Shown one piece after another: positions 20,548-29,082 of a DNA stretch of 64,000 nucleotides (the first letter of the stretch is position 1; every line of letters begins with the position of its first letter). This DNA comes from Nannocystis pusilla (GTDB lineage: Bacteria > Myxococcota_A > Polyangia > Nannocystales > Nannocystaceae). The DNA is taken from contig NZ_JAPNKE010000002.1 in NCBI RefSeq assembly GCF_026626665.1, positions 9,816,001 through 9,880,000 of the forward strand. The letters are read 5' to 3'. The position numbers and the translations under genes were made by a program. Under the pieces are notes generated by a model. That model ran no database searches and was not told the DNA's origin. It saw only the letters and a program-made list of their open reading frames with translations.

Positions 20548-22085
20548 ATGACGCTCGAAGTCGTCACATTCCAGAGCTTCACGGTCTTCGCCGATGCCAC
20601 GCTGGAACTGTGCCCCGGTATTAACGTGCTGATCGGTGCAAACGGTACGGGTAAGTCCCACGCGATGAAGGCGATGTACGCCCTGATCGGCGACGAAAAG
20701 AAGAGCTTGTACGCTCCCAAACTCGCTCGGGTTTTCCTGCCCGAGAATGGCGACGTATCGCGGCTCGTTCGTCGAGGACAGTTGGAAGCTCGAGTTGGGT
20801 GGTGGATTGAGGGGAAGGGTCGACTTTTTGTGATTCATGAGCAGGGGGGATGGTTTCGGTCTTCAACGAGCGTGGACGATGGCTGCCCGCATGCTATATC
20901 CCGTCGCGGGAGGTCTTCTCGATGTATGAGGGCTTCATCGCTGCTTACCAGAGTCGCGAGCTGTCCTTCGATGAGACCTTCTTCGATCTCTGCGTCGCCC
21001 TCAATGCCAACGCGCTGCGCGGCGAGCGGGCCGAGCAGGTCGCTCCGCTGCTGCAGCAGCTTGAGGCGGTCCTCTGGGGCAAGGTGCTGCTCGAGGGCAA
21101 CCGCTTCTACGTGCAACCGACGAGCGGCGACAAAGTGGAAGCGCATCTCGTCGCGGAGGGAATGAGGAAAATCGCTACCATTGCTCGTCTCGTGGCGAAC
21201 GGCGGGATCGCACCGGGGGGCGTGCTGTTCTGGGACGAGCCGGAGACTAACTTGAACCCGAGGCTGATCACTCAGGTCGTCGATGTCTTGATCGAACTGG
21301 CGAGGAACGGCGTGCAGATCGTCCTGGCCACCCACGACTACTTGCTGTCGCATCGGCTGTCGCTGCTCGCCGAGTACGACAGGCTACCGCGCGACACCGT
21401 GCGGTTCTTCGGGCTCGCCCGCAGCGAACCGGACGGCCCAGTCTCGGTTTCTCGCGGGGATACCCTCGCCGATCTGCCGAACAACCCGATCGTCGACGAG
21501 TTCGCCCGCCACTATGACTTCGAGCGGACGCTGTTCGATCGCAGCCAGGAGGCTGAGATGTTCGAAGTGATCGAGTCGCGGCTGCGTTTTCGCTTCGGTG
21601 AGCCGTGGCAACGGATGGAGCAGTGGGACAAGCATGCAGGTTACACCGCGGGCCTGGGCCTGCAGGCCACAACGGCTGCGGTCGACTTCATCGGTCTGTT
21701 CGGGTCCGACCCTTACTTCATCGAGGTCAAGAATTTCCGTGACTACCGGATCGAGAACAAGCGGCGGCTGAGCAGTGGGGCGCTCGCCGATGAGGTCGCC
21801 AACAAGGTCCGCGACACGATCGCCGGACTCGTATGGGCCATGGATCGCGGGGCGGATACCGACTCGCTTCGCTCGTTGCTCGCTCAGTTCTTCGCCATCA
21901 AGAAGAAGTGCAGCGTCGTGCTCTGGCTCGAGGAAGATCCACACACACGGCCGGCTGACCGCACGGTGCTGGCGGAAACGATCAAGCGACGGCTGCACTG
22001 GCTCAAGCCGCACGTGATCGTGCTAAGTCAAGAAGCACGACCGCTGCCCGGTTTGGAAGTCAGCGGCGCTCCGCGAGAGGAATGA
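20548..22085 (+). CDS. AAA/ABC-type ATPase joined to a PD-(D/E)XK nuclease-like domain; frame broken at 20844-20849
   Basis: About 512 residues if the break is repaired. Walker A is GANGTGKS (30-37) and Walker B/signature is LFWDEPETNLNP, followed by the LATHD switch, as in OLD-like SMC/ABC ATPases. The ~175-residue C-terminal part has D (21684) with E-V-K (FIEVKNF; 21723-21731), a PD-(D/E)XK active site, and then a KVRDTIAG helix. The two ATPase pieces are in different frames; one missing G in the G6 run at 20844-20849 restores Q-G-G-M-V-S-V-F. GC falls to about 52-60 percent here against 70+ around it, suggesting transfer. An ATPase-nuclease pair of this kind fits anti-phage systems. An earlier in-frame ATG exists at 20473. 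Confidence 0.75.
21547..21560 (+). promoter_or_regulatory. Perfect internal Shine-Dalgarno and ATG at the ATPase-nuclease junction
   Basis: AGGAGG (21547-21552) is followed after 5 nt by ATG (21558-21560), in frame with the C-terminal nuclease-like domain and located where the ATPase should end. It would give a free 175-residue nuclease subunit. A TGA lies at 21554-21556 in the +2 frame, so an ancestral two-gene arrangement with a stop just before this ATG is also possible. Confidence 0.55.
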
Positions 22086-22091
22086 AGTCTG

Positions 22092-22502
22092 ATGCCCGAC
22101 CTGCTCGTCAACATCGATGTCCCCGACGTCTCCGCTGCCGAGGCGTTTTATGTGCGTGCCTTCGGCTTCACCGTGGGTCGTCGCCTGGGGCCCGGGGCGG
22201 TCGAGCTGCTCGGCGCGGGTGTCCCTTTGTACCTGCTTGAAAAGCCAGCCGGCACGCCGGCCGCGCCGGTCGGCTCGGCGGTGCGGGACTACGGTCGCCA
22301 CTGGACGCCGGTCCACCTCGACGTCGTGGTCGAGGCGATCGAGCCGGCGCTCGCGCGGGCGCAGGCCGAGGGGGCCACGGTCGAGGGGCCGATCCGCGTA
22401 TCGGCGTGGGGTCGCATGGCGCTGCTCGCCGACCCGTGGGGCCACGGCGTGTGCCTCGTCCAGTTCAAGGGCCGCGGCTACGACGAGCTCGTGAGCCCGT
22501 GA
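22092..22502 (+). CDS. VOC-superfamily (glyoxalase/bleomycin-resistance-like) protein
   Basis: 136 residues, a single-chain VOC domain of two beta-alpha-beta-beta-beta modules: LVNIDVPDVSAAEAFY at the start and LADPWGHGVCLVQF at the end, both family hallmarks. Metal ligands are plausible at D/H positions (VHLDVVV) but not assignable with certainty. It starts 6 nt after the ATPase-nuclease stop. GC rises back to the host level, so it may be native rather than part of the transferred insert. Confidence 0.87.
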   Translation: MPDLLVNIDVPDVSAAEAFYVRAFGFTVGRRLGPGAVELLGAGVPLYLLEKPAGTPAAPVGSAVRDYGRHWTPVHLDVVVEAIEPALARAQAEGATVEGPIRVSAWGRMALLADPWGHGVCLVQFKGRGYDELVSP

Positions 22503-22519
22503 GCGTCTGCTGTTTTTGA

Positions 22520-22537
22520 CATGTCCGAAGGGACATG
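22520..22537. repeat. Perfect dispersed-repeat hairpin downstream of the VOC gene
   Basis: CATGTCC-GAAG-GGACATG, 7-bp perfect arms with a 4-nt loop, 17 nt after the VOC stop codon and preceded by a run of five T (22513-22517). Confidence 0.75.
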
Positions 22538-22650
22538 CGAATCAGCCGAGCCGGCGGTCGAATGCCGACGCTCGCGCCGGATGAGACAGCCCGCGAAGGC
22601 GGGCCTCGCCGAAGTATGTTCGTAAAGAACGCGGCCTCACCGAAAAGCGA

Positions 22651-22684
22651 AGAGAGCCTGTCCGAAAGGACAGGCTCTCTTTTT
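22651..22684 (+). terminator. Rho-independent terminator whose stem is the dispersed repeat
   Basis: A 13-bp perfect stem (AGAGAGCCTGTCC / GGACAGGCTCTCT) with a GAAA tetraloop, followed by T-rich TTTTC (five T in a row, 22680-22684). The inner stem is the CCTGTCC/GGACAGG pair of the dispersed family. It lies between the convergent VOC and kinase genes; the reverse direction has a weaker T-run. Confidence 0.9.
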
Positions 22685-22700
22685 CAAACGAAAACGCGGC

Positions 22701-23510
22701 TCAGGCCGCGGAGGGGCGCTCGCCCCATGCCAGCGGGTCGCGGGCCAGGCGCGACGGCGTAGGGGCGTCGGCGACGGCGAGGAGCGCGGCCAGCAGCTCG
22801 CTCGCGCTTGGATAGCGCTCGGCGGGGTCGGCGGCCACGGATTTGAGAATAACCGCCTCGAAGGCGTCGGGGATCTCCACGGCCGGCGCGGCGCGGCGCA
22901 GGGCGATGGGCCCGCTGGTGGGGCGGCGCGGGACGAACAGGCTGCCGCCCGAGTACGGCATCTTGTTGGTGAGCAGGCGGAACATCAGCACGCCGAGGGC
23001 AAAGATGTCGACGCGGTGGTCGTACGGGCCGCCGCGCAGCTGCTCCTGCGGCATGTAGCCGGGCGTGCCGATGACGGGCCCCGACATCGGGCGGCCGTCG
23101 CCCGTGCGCGCGCCGACGCTCGACACGCCGAAGTCGAGCACCTTGATAAAATCGTCGGTGCCGTCGCGGCTGATGCGGAAGCAATTGCCGGGCTTGATGT
23201 CGCAGTGGACCACGCCGCGGGCGTGCGCGTCGATCAGCGCCCGGCACACCTGGGTGCCGATCGACAGCACGCGTCGCCAGTCGAGCGGGCCGTCGTTCGC
23301 CAGCGTCGCCGCGAGGTCTTCGCCCTCGAGGCACTCCATCACCATGTACACCAGCTCGCTGTCGTCGCGGACGAAGTCGAGGATGTCGATGATGTGTTCG
23401 CTGCGCAGCGCCGCCGCGGCGCGGGCCTCGTGGGTGAAGCGCGCGACTGCGTCGGCGTCGGACAGGCCGGGGTCGAGAACCTTCACGGCGACGCGTCGCC
23501 GGATCTCCAC
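22701..23510 (-). CDS. Eukaryotic-type Ser/Thr kinase; N-terminal G-loop lies upstream of any valid start
   Basis: From the GTG at 23508-23510 the protein has the ATP-binding Lys (VAVKVL), catalytic loop HCDIKPGN (HRD reads HCD), DFG, and GTPGYMPQEQ in place of APE. The frame runs on upstream to 23618 with a perfect kinase N-terminus (ILGGRYKLLRRLGHGGSG) but without ATG, GTG or TTG. Just before it stands ATG (23622-23624) followed directly by TAG (23619-23621). The natural start was probably this ATG with a sense second codon. A 269-residue product from the GTG would lack the G-loop. A nonsense mutation, a base-call error or a non-standard start (CTG) are the options. Confidence 0.75.
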   Translation of the reverse strand: MEIRRRVAVKVLDPGLSDADAVARFTHEARAAAALRSEHIIDILDFVRDDSELVYMVMECLEGEDLAATLANDGPLDWRRVLSIGTQVCRALIDAHARGVVHCDIKPGNCFRISRDGTDDFIKVLDFGVSSVGARTGDGRPMSGPVIGTPGYMPQEQLRGGPYDHRVDIFALGVLMFRLLTNKMPYSGGSLFVPRRPTSGPIALRRAAPAVEIPDAFEAVILKSVAADPAERYPSASELLAALLAVADAPTPSRLARDPLAWGERPSAA

Positions 23511-23624
23511 GTGCTCGGCCTCGTAGATGGTGGCGCCGCTTCCGCCGTGGCCGAGGCGGCGGAGCAGCTTGTATCGGCCGCCTAAGATGCGACCGGTGAG
23601 GTCGACCGAGCGCGGCGGCTACAT

Positions 23625-24221
23625 CGTGCCCGCGGCGCGTCGGGTTCGCGATCTCGCTTGAGTTCATGCATTCGGGGGTGAACAAGAGTAACCACGCCTC
23701 ACTCGAGGCGGCAATGTCTTCGGGACAGCTCGATCCCCGCGGCGACTCGAGCGCGGCGAGCCGACGATCCCCAAACGAGTTCGCGGAGATTCACAGCGCC
23801 TGTGCACAAGTGTGCGGACCGGCGCGCGAACGTGCGCGCGAGCCCTGGGGCCGCTGCGTCGCGCGCCGACGCACATGGTCTTTGCGACATGTATGAAGAG
23901 ACCGGCGGTGCGGCCGCGCCGACGTCCCGACGGCGTGCCGACGGCGGGCTCGGCGGGCCTGGTCGCGCGCGCCGTCGCACATGTTCTTCGGGACATGTCG
24001 GTCGCGGCCGCGGCGGCCAGCGGGCTCGGCCGCGCGCGTCGTCGCACATGTTCTTCGGGACATGTGACAGTGAGTCGTGGACGGCGATCGGGCGACGCAC
24101 GAGGCCGTGGTCGTGCGCGTCCACTCACGCGGTCTTCGGGACATGTCCGACGGTCGCGGCGAACACGCGAACGCCCTCGCGCCGCGTGGCGCGAGGGCGA
24201 CGGGTGTTGCAGCGAACGGGC
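23625..24221. repeat. 597-bp gene-free gap with five copies of the dispersed repeat
   Basis: Contains two identical hairpins ACATGTTC-TTCG-GGACATGT at 23979-23998 and 24046-24065, 67 bp apart with similar left flanks (CGGGCTCGG... GTCGC). Further copies lie near 23715 (TGTCTTCGGGACA), 23885 and GGACATGTCC at 24139-24148. As RNA the paired copies would form C(UUCG)G tetraloops. Reading frames here are GC-skew artefacts; no gene is supported. Confidence 0.75.
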
Positions 24222-25541
24222 TCAGCCTGCCAGCAGCTTCGGCATGTCCTCGCCGGCCAGCGGGAAGCGGGCGGTGACGTCGGCGGTGTCGATGCCGGCC
24301 AGCTTGCGCAGCGCGAGGTGGATGCTCTCGGGCGTCAGCTTCTTGCCCTTGCCGACGGCGAGGCTGGCCGGGTCGACGAGGGCGCCGTACTGCTCGGCGT
24401 CGGTGGCCCCGACCACGCGGTTCCCCTTGATGCCCTTGCCCATCATCATGACGCTGGTGACGGACCAGTGGTCCTTGCCGGCGTACTCGTTGTCGCCGTT
24501 GTAGCCGGGGCCGCGGGCGAAGTCGGAGCCGATGACGAGGGTCAGCTTGTCGGCGATGCCGGCCGCCTCGGCCTCTTGCATGAAGAAGTCGACGCCGGCG
24601 AGCAGCTTGGCCAGCTGGCGCACGTGGTCGCGGTCGTGGTTGCCGTGGGTGTCGAAGCCGCCGAGGTTGAGGTTGGCGGCCACGGCCATCTTGGCCTTGA
24701 AGGCGGCCACGGCGAACTGGCTCTGCTGCATGAAGCCCTGCAGGTCGCCGAGCTGATAGCCCGGCAGCGTCGCGGGCTCGGCCGGCAGTGTCAGGCCCTT
24801 CAGCAGCTTCTCGCCGCCGCGTGACAGGAACAGCTCGTTCATCGCCGCCTTGCTGCGAGGCAGGCGAGCCGCGGCCATCTGCGCCTCGAGCCGCGCGGTC
24901 TGGGCCTTGCGGATCCGCTCCATCGTCTTGTCGGAGTGGAACTTGTCCGTCTCGGCGTTGTTCGGGTCGGTGAGGTTGGGGTTGGCGATCTTCTTGACCG
25001 CGTCGACGCTGCTGATGCGCGTCAGCGGGATGATGCCCTCGGTCGCGTCGAAGCCGCCGGCGCTGACGTACGCGAACGTGCTCTCGGGCGCCCGCGCGGC
25101 CGCCACCAGCGCGCCGAACGACGGGAAGCCCTCCGGCAGCCGGCCGCTCCAGGTCGCCCGCGCGCCGGCGTCGTGGTTGTTGGTCGCCATGTCGACGCCG
25201 TTGAGCACGAGCAGCCGGCTGGCGTACTTGGTGAAGAAGTCGGTGTTCGACATCAGGTACGCGACCTCGGCCTCCTCGAGGCCGAGCGCGACCGGGTCGA
25301 GGCCGATCGGCGCGTAGCTGATGTTGCCCTGCGTGGCCGCGGCGGAGTACAGGCGGTTCAGCGGGCCCTGCTCCTTCGGGTCGCACAGGTACACCGGGTC
25401 CCAGCCGCCCGAGGCGCTGATGAGCACGAAGTACGGGCCCTCGTACGGCTCGGCGTCGGCGAGGGCGCGGCGCACCCCCACCGGCGCGGCGACGGCGAGC
25501 CCGGTCATGGCGGCGATCTTCAAGAAGTTGCGGCGATCCAT
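24222..25541 (-). CDS. DUF1501-like secreted protein (Tat-type signal)
   Basis: 439 residues starting MDRRNFLKIAAM, a twin-arginine-type signal (RRNFLK) for folded export. The body contains GGFDTHGNHDR, a sulfatase/alkaline-phosphatase-like metal motif region seen in the DUF1501 family, and DHWSVTSVMMMG near the end. DUF1501 proteins usually travel with DUF1800 or DUF1588/1592 cytochrome-type partners; here the partner lies 19 nt upstream in the same operon. Function unknown; a periplasmic metal-dependent hydrolase-like fold is likely. Confidence 0.8.
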   Translation of the reverse strand: MDRRNFLKIAAMTGLAVAAPVGVRRALADAEPYEGPYFVLISASGGWDPVYLCDPKEQGPLNRLYSAAATQGNISYAPIGLDPVALGLEEAEVAYLMSNTDFFTKYASRLLVLNGVDMATNNHDAGARATWSGRLPEGFPSFGALVAAARAPESTFAYVSAGGFDATEGIIPLTRISSVDAVKKIANPNLTDPNNAETDKFHSDKTMERIRKAQTARLEAQMAAARLPRSKAAMNELFLSRGGEKLLKGLTLPAEPATLPGYQLGDLQGFMQQSQFAVAAFKAKMAVAANLNLGGFDTHGNHDRDHVRQLAKLLAGVDFFMQEAEAAGIADKLTLVIGSDFARGPGYNGDNEYAGKDHWSVTSVMMMGKGIKGNRVVGATDAEQYGALVDPASLAVGKGKKLTPESIHLALRKLAGIDTADVTARFPLAGEDMPKLLAG

Positions 25542-25560
25542 GGTGGTGGCTCCTTCGTCG

Positions 25561-27867
25561 TCACTCGTAGAGGAACTTGTAGTCCGACAGCATGTACGTC
25601 ATCACCGCCATCCACGCGCGGATCGTGTAGTTCTTGTCGGTCTCGATCTTCTCGGCGTCGGGCAGGTCGACGTTGGTGTTGGGGTCGACGCGGGCCTGGC
25701 ACCACCAGCTCAGCCACTCGTTCTCGGCCCCGCTGGCGACGTTGGCCTTGCCGTCCTTCCATGTCTCGAGGAACAGGTCGTAGGCGCGCCCGACCTCGGC
25801 GTCGTCGGCGGCCAGCGCCTCGCCGAGGACGCGCTGGTGCAGGTGGACGATGTTGGCCTTGATCGCGGCGACGTTGTCGGGCACCTCGGCGCCGTTGTCG
25901 GACAGCGGGACGGTGTCGAGCGTGACCTCGGGGAACAGCTTGCGCTTGTCGGCCCCGCGCGAGAAGTCGTAGGCCGTGACGGCGCAGGCGACCTCGTTGG
26001 CCATGCGCCCGGCGACCGCGCCCATGATGCCGTTCATGTGCGACAGCCGCTGGGTGATGCTGTCGGAGTCGATGCCGCCGTAGAGGATCCGGTAGTCGGT
26101 GGTCAGCCAGTCCTCGAGGTCCCAGCCGCGGATCCACCGGATCCCGGTGGTCGCCTGGAGCTTGTTCGCCAGCAGCTCCGGCGTCGACAGCCGGCCGTGA
26201 CCGACGACCGCGAGCTCCTCGCTCTCGGCCTCGGACAGCTCGGTCTTGTCGAGCGAGACCCCGCGGAAGTACGGGCTCATGACGACGCCGACGATCACCG
26301 TCTTGAGGTTGTAGTCGTCGGCCACGAAGTCGTCGCCGATCTGGCGGAACAGCGCGTCCTGGGCCTCCCAGGCGTTCAGCTTGGCGCTGTACAGGGGATC
26401 CTCGGCGTCGGCGGGGAACAGCAGCGGCTCGGTGCCGGTCAGCGCGCGGAAGACGGTGTGGACGGTGGCGATGACGAACCGCGGGTCCTTGACCAGCCGC
26501 GCGGCCAGCCACTCGAGCGACCTGGGGAAGTCGGACTTCGGGATGTCCTCGCCGTCGAAGCCGGGCGCGAACATCTCCGGGAACCACTCGCGCGTGGTCA
26601 GGACCTCCATGTCGTAGTCGTCGTAGTTCTGGAACGCGCCGGCCACCGGGTCGATGAGCTGGTGGCAGAAGTTGCACTGCTTGTCGTCGCGCGTCGGGTT
26701 CGAGTACGCCTCCGACAGCGACGGGTCGATCGGCCGCTCGCCGATCCGCAGCACGTCGGTGGCGAGGAACAGCTTGTAGGTCATCCGCGCGCGGTGGCGG
26801 TTGCGGTTGGTCGGCGTGGTCGGGAAGCGGTTGAGGAACATCGGCGAACTGAGCACGCCGGCGTGCGGCAGGGTCTTCTTGCCGCCGCGCACGCTGAACA
26901 GCTTGGCCTCCTTGAACTCGCGCGGGTCGGTCGGATCGGCGAAGCCGAGCTCTTGGTCATAAAGCTGGGCCGAGAACGGGTTCAGCACCGTGTAGTCGGC
27001 GGTGAGGATCTCGGTGAAGGGCCGGTCGTTGCGGACGATGTAGTTGATGAGGTCGATCGGCTCGCGCGCGGCGGCGCGGTTGACCTGCTCGCGCAGCTCG
27101 TCCTGACCCTCGAGGCCCTCCCACCACGCGCCGGCGTTCGGGAAGTCCTCCGAGTTGAGGATGTTGACCGCGAAGCCGGTGTAGACGAGGTAGCGGTCGG
27201 TCAGCAGCAGGTCGTTGAAGATGTCGCCGAGGCGGTCGTAGAAGCCGTCCTCCTCGAGCACGCCGCGGACCGTCTCGGCCAGCGCCTCGTCGCTCGCGGC
27301 GGCCTCCTTGAGCTCCTCGGCGCTCGGCAGGCGGCCCGCGAGGTGCAGGGTGGCCTTGCGCAGGGTCTCCTCGGGGCCCATCAGCTCGACCGCGTCGAGG
27401 TCGGCGCCGTCGCTGCCGGGGCACTCGCGCGGGGCGTCGAGCTGGTTCAGCAGGCTCTCGAGGATCCGGTACTCCTCGCTGCCGGCCTTGATCACCTCGC
27501 CGCCGCCGTGCTTGGTCTTGGCGGTCGGCTTGGCCAGCAGCGCCGAGAGGTCGTCGTAGCTGACCGAGGCGTTCTCGGTCACGGAGGCGAGGTTGGCGTC
27601 GAGGAAGCCGGGGTAGGAGGCCGGCAGCAGGCGGAACTCGGCGCCCTGCTCCTCGGCGATGCCGGCCGGACCGTGGCAGGTGATGCAGGTCTTGCCGAGC
27701 ACCTTGGGCCACACTTCGTTGGCGAAGTACTCGCGGGTCGAGACGCAGCTGTCGCCGTCACCGTCGACGCCGCCGTCCTTGCAAGCGCCGAGCACACCGG
27801 CGGCGATGCCGGCGACTCCGAGGGCCATGAGCGTTGGCGCAGAGCGCCGTTTGCCAGTCGAGGTCAT
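25561..27867 (-). CDS. Lipoprotein with DUF1592/DUF1588-type domains and two c-type heme motifs
   Basis: 768 residues from ATG 27865-27867, preceded by a GGGGGAGG Shine-Dalgarno about 6 nt upstream. The lipobox LGAC puts the lipidated Cys at residue 29. A first CxxCH (CITCH, 61-65) resembles a planctomycete-type cytochrome c segment, and a second (CNFCH, about 397) lies inside the DUF1588-like region followed by DPVAGAFQNYDDY. The C-terminal half matches the long DUF1592-type alpha-helical proteins. A periplasmic multiheme redox or polymer-processing partner of the DUF1501 protein 19 nt downstream is inferred. Confidence 0.8.
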   Translation of the reverse strand: MTSTGKRRSAPTLMALGVAGIAAGVLGACKDGGVDGDGDSCVSTREYFANEVWPKVLGKTCITCHGPAGIAEEQGAEFRLLPASYPGFLDANLASVTENASVSYDDLSALLAKPTAKTKHGGGEVIKAGSEEYRILESLLNQLDAPRECPGSDGADLDAVELMGPEETLRKATLHLAGRLPSAEELKEAAASDEALAETVRGVLEEDGFYDRLGDIFNDLLLTDRYLVYTGFAVNILNSEDFPNAGAWWEGLEGQDELREQVNRAAAREPIDLINYIVRNDRPFTEILTADYTVLNPFSAQLYDQELGFADPTDPREFKEAKLFSVRGGKKTLPHAGVLSSPMFLNRFPTTPTNRNRHRARMTYKLFLATDVLRIGERPIDPSLSEAYSNPTRDDKQCNFCHQLIDPVAGAFQNYDDYDMEVLTTREWFPEMFAPGFDGEDIPKSDFPRSLEWLAARLVKDPRFVIATVHTVFRALTGTEPLLFPADAEDPLYSAKLNAWEAQDALFRQIGDDFVADDYNLKTVIVGVVMSPYFRGVSLDKTELSEAESEELAVVGHGRLSTPELLANKLQATTGIRWIRGWDLEDWLTTDYRILYGGIDSDSITQRLSHMNGIMGAVAGRMANEVACAVTAYDFSRGADKRKLFPEVTLDTVPLSDNGAEVPDNVAAIKANIVHLHQRVLGEALAADDAEVGRAYDLFLETWKDGKANVASGAENEWLSWWCQARVDPNTNVDLPDAEKIETDKNYTIRAWMAVMTYMLSDYKFLYE

Positions 27868-28070
27868 ACGAAGCCTCCCCCGCGCACGGGGCACGGTCGC
27901 AAGGTATCGCGGGGCCGGCGAGCACAGCAAGCGTGACGAGCGGGGGTCAGCGGCCTCGCGGCGCGCGGGCCGGTACCCAGGAGGCGTGAACGGTCGCAGT
28001 TCCGCGCACGATCGACGGCTGACCGTGCAGACATGTGCGAGCAGACGCGCGGCGCTCGTGCGCGAGGTCG

Positions 28071-28889
28071 CTACGACCTCCGCTCAATCCCCAGCTTGAT
28101 CTTCTGCGCGCCGGCGAATTCGGCGGTCTCGCCGTCGTCCAGGGCGGTGGCGGAGGCGAAGGAGTCGACCAGGGCGTTGCCGGGCACGAAGGCGCCGGTG
28201 TCGGGGAAGAGCGGGCCCACGCCGCCCTCGAGCACGTAGTCGCAATCGATGGGGCCGAACTCGAAGGGGGCGCTGCGGGTGAGGCCCTTGCTCTTCTGCG
28301 TCAGCAGGCCCGAGAGGTCGACGGTCGCGGGGCGCGAGCAGATCACCGTGAAGCCGAGGAACGCCTCCCCGACTTCGCCGAGGACGCCCGGGTCGAACTG
28401 GACCGAGATCTCGAGCGGCGCGTCGACCTCGAAGTTGAACCGCGTCGCGCCGCCGCTGTTGCCCTCGCCGAACGCGGCCACCATGAAGAAATAGGTGACC
28501 CCCGCGGTGGCCTCGAAGTCGATCGCCGACTGGAGGCCGATGGTGTCGTCCTCACAGGCCTGCTGGACGAGCGGCTCGGACGAGCCGTCAGTGTAGACGG
28601 AGAGCGTGGTGTCGTAGTTGCTGCCGAAGGTGTCGATGTGGATCCGCTCGTCGACCGCGGGCGTGTACTCGTACCAGACGGTGGCGCTGTTGCCGAAGCA
28701 GACAGGATCGTCCGGGGCGGTGGTCGCGGCGCCCGTGTTCAGCTTGTCGCTGAAGCTCGGCTCGGTGATGACGATGGCGTCGGCGATGTCGTCGTTGCTC
28801 GGGACGGGCGCGGCGTGGGCCGATGCGACGAAAGTGAGTGGAGATAGCGCGACGACTAGCGCCGCCGCTCGGGTTGCGGGTCGGATCAT
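28071..28889 (-). CDS. Secreted protein with PPC-like (pre-peptidase C-terminal) domain
   Basis: 272 residues from ATG 28887-28889 (MIRPATRAAALVVALSPL), with a signal peptide cleaved near AHAA. The section TVWYEYTPAVDERIHIDTFGS through DFEATAGVTYFFMVAAF has the strand pattern of PPC domains, which often occur as adhesive modules beside secreted peptidases. The remaining ~120 residues form a beta-rich domain with two Cys. No catalytic motif. The upstream in-frame extension to 29153 overlaps the neighbouring kinase end and is not coding. Confidence 0.7.
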   Translation of the reverse strand: MIRPATRAAALVVALSPLTFVASAHAAPVPSNDDIADAIVITEPSFSDKLNTGAATTAPDDPVCFGNSATVWYEYTPAVDERIHIDTFGSNYDTTLSVYTDGSSEPLVQQACEDDTIGLQSAIDFEATAGVTYFFMVAAFGEGNSGGATRFNFEVDAPLEISVQFDPGVLGEVGEAFLGFTVICSRPATVDLSGLLTQKSKGLTRSAPFEFGPIDCDYVLEGGVGPLFPDTGAFVPGNALVDSFASATALDDGETAEFAGAQKIKLGIERRS

Positions 28890-29082
28890 AGACTGTCTCG
28901 TTCGGGCGGCCGCGGTGATAGGCGCGTCGGTCGGGCCGCTCTGCGACCGCACGCTGTCTCGCTGAATGTGGGAGGGACTGCGAGGCCCCGCAACGCGACG
29001 AGCAGGGGCCGCAGTGGGCGCCCGCACAGGCCGGCCGCGACGGTTGGAATTCACGGCGCCGACACGGTCGCGCGGGCGCGAC

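Noticed and set aside
22535..22762. Short plus-strand frame after the VOC gene.
   Set aside because: It crosses the terminator and enters the opposite kinase gene; no homology or ribosome site.
23979..24065. Two identical hairpins 67 bp apart looked like the start of a CRISPR array.
   Set aside because: Only two copies, flanks are related rather than unique spacers, the same core occurs all over the window, and no cas gene is present.
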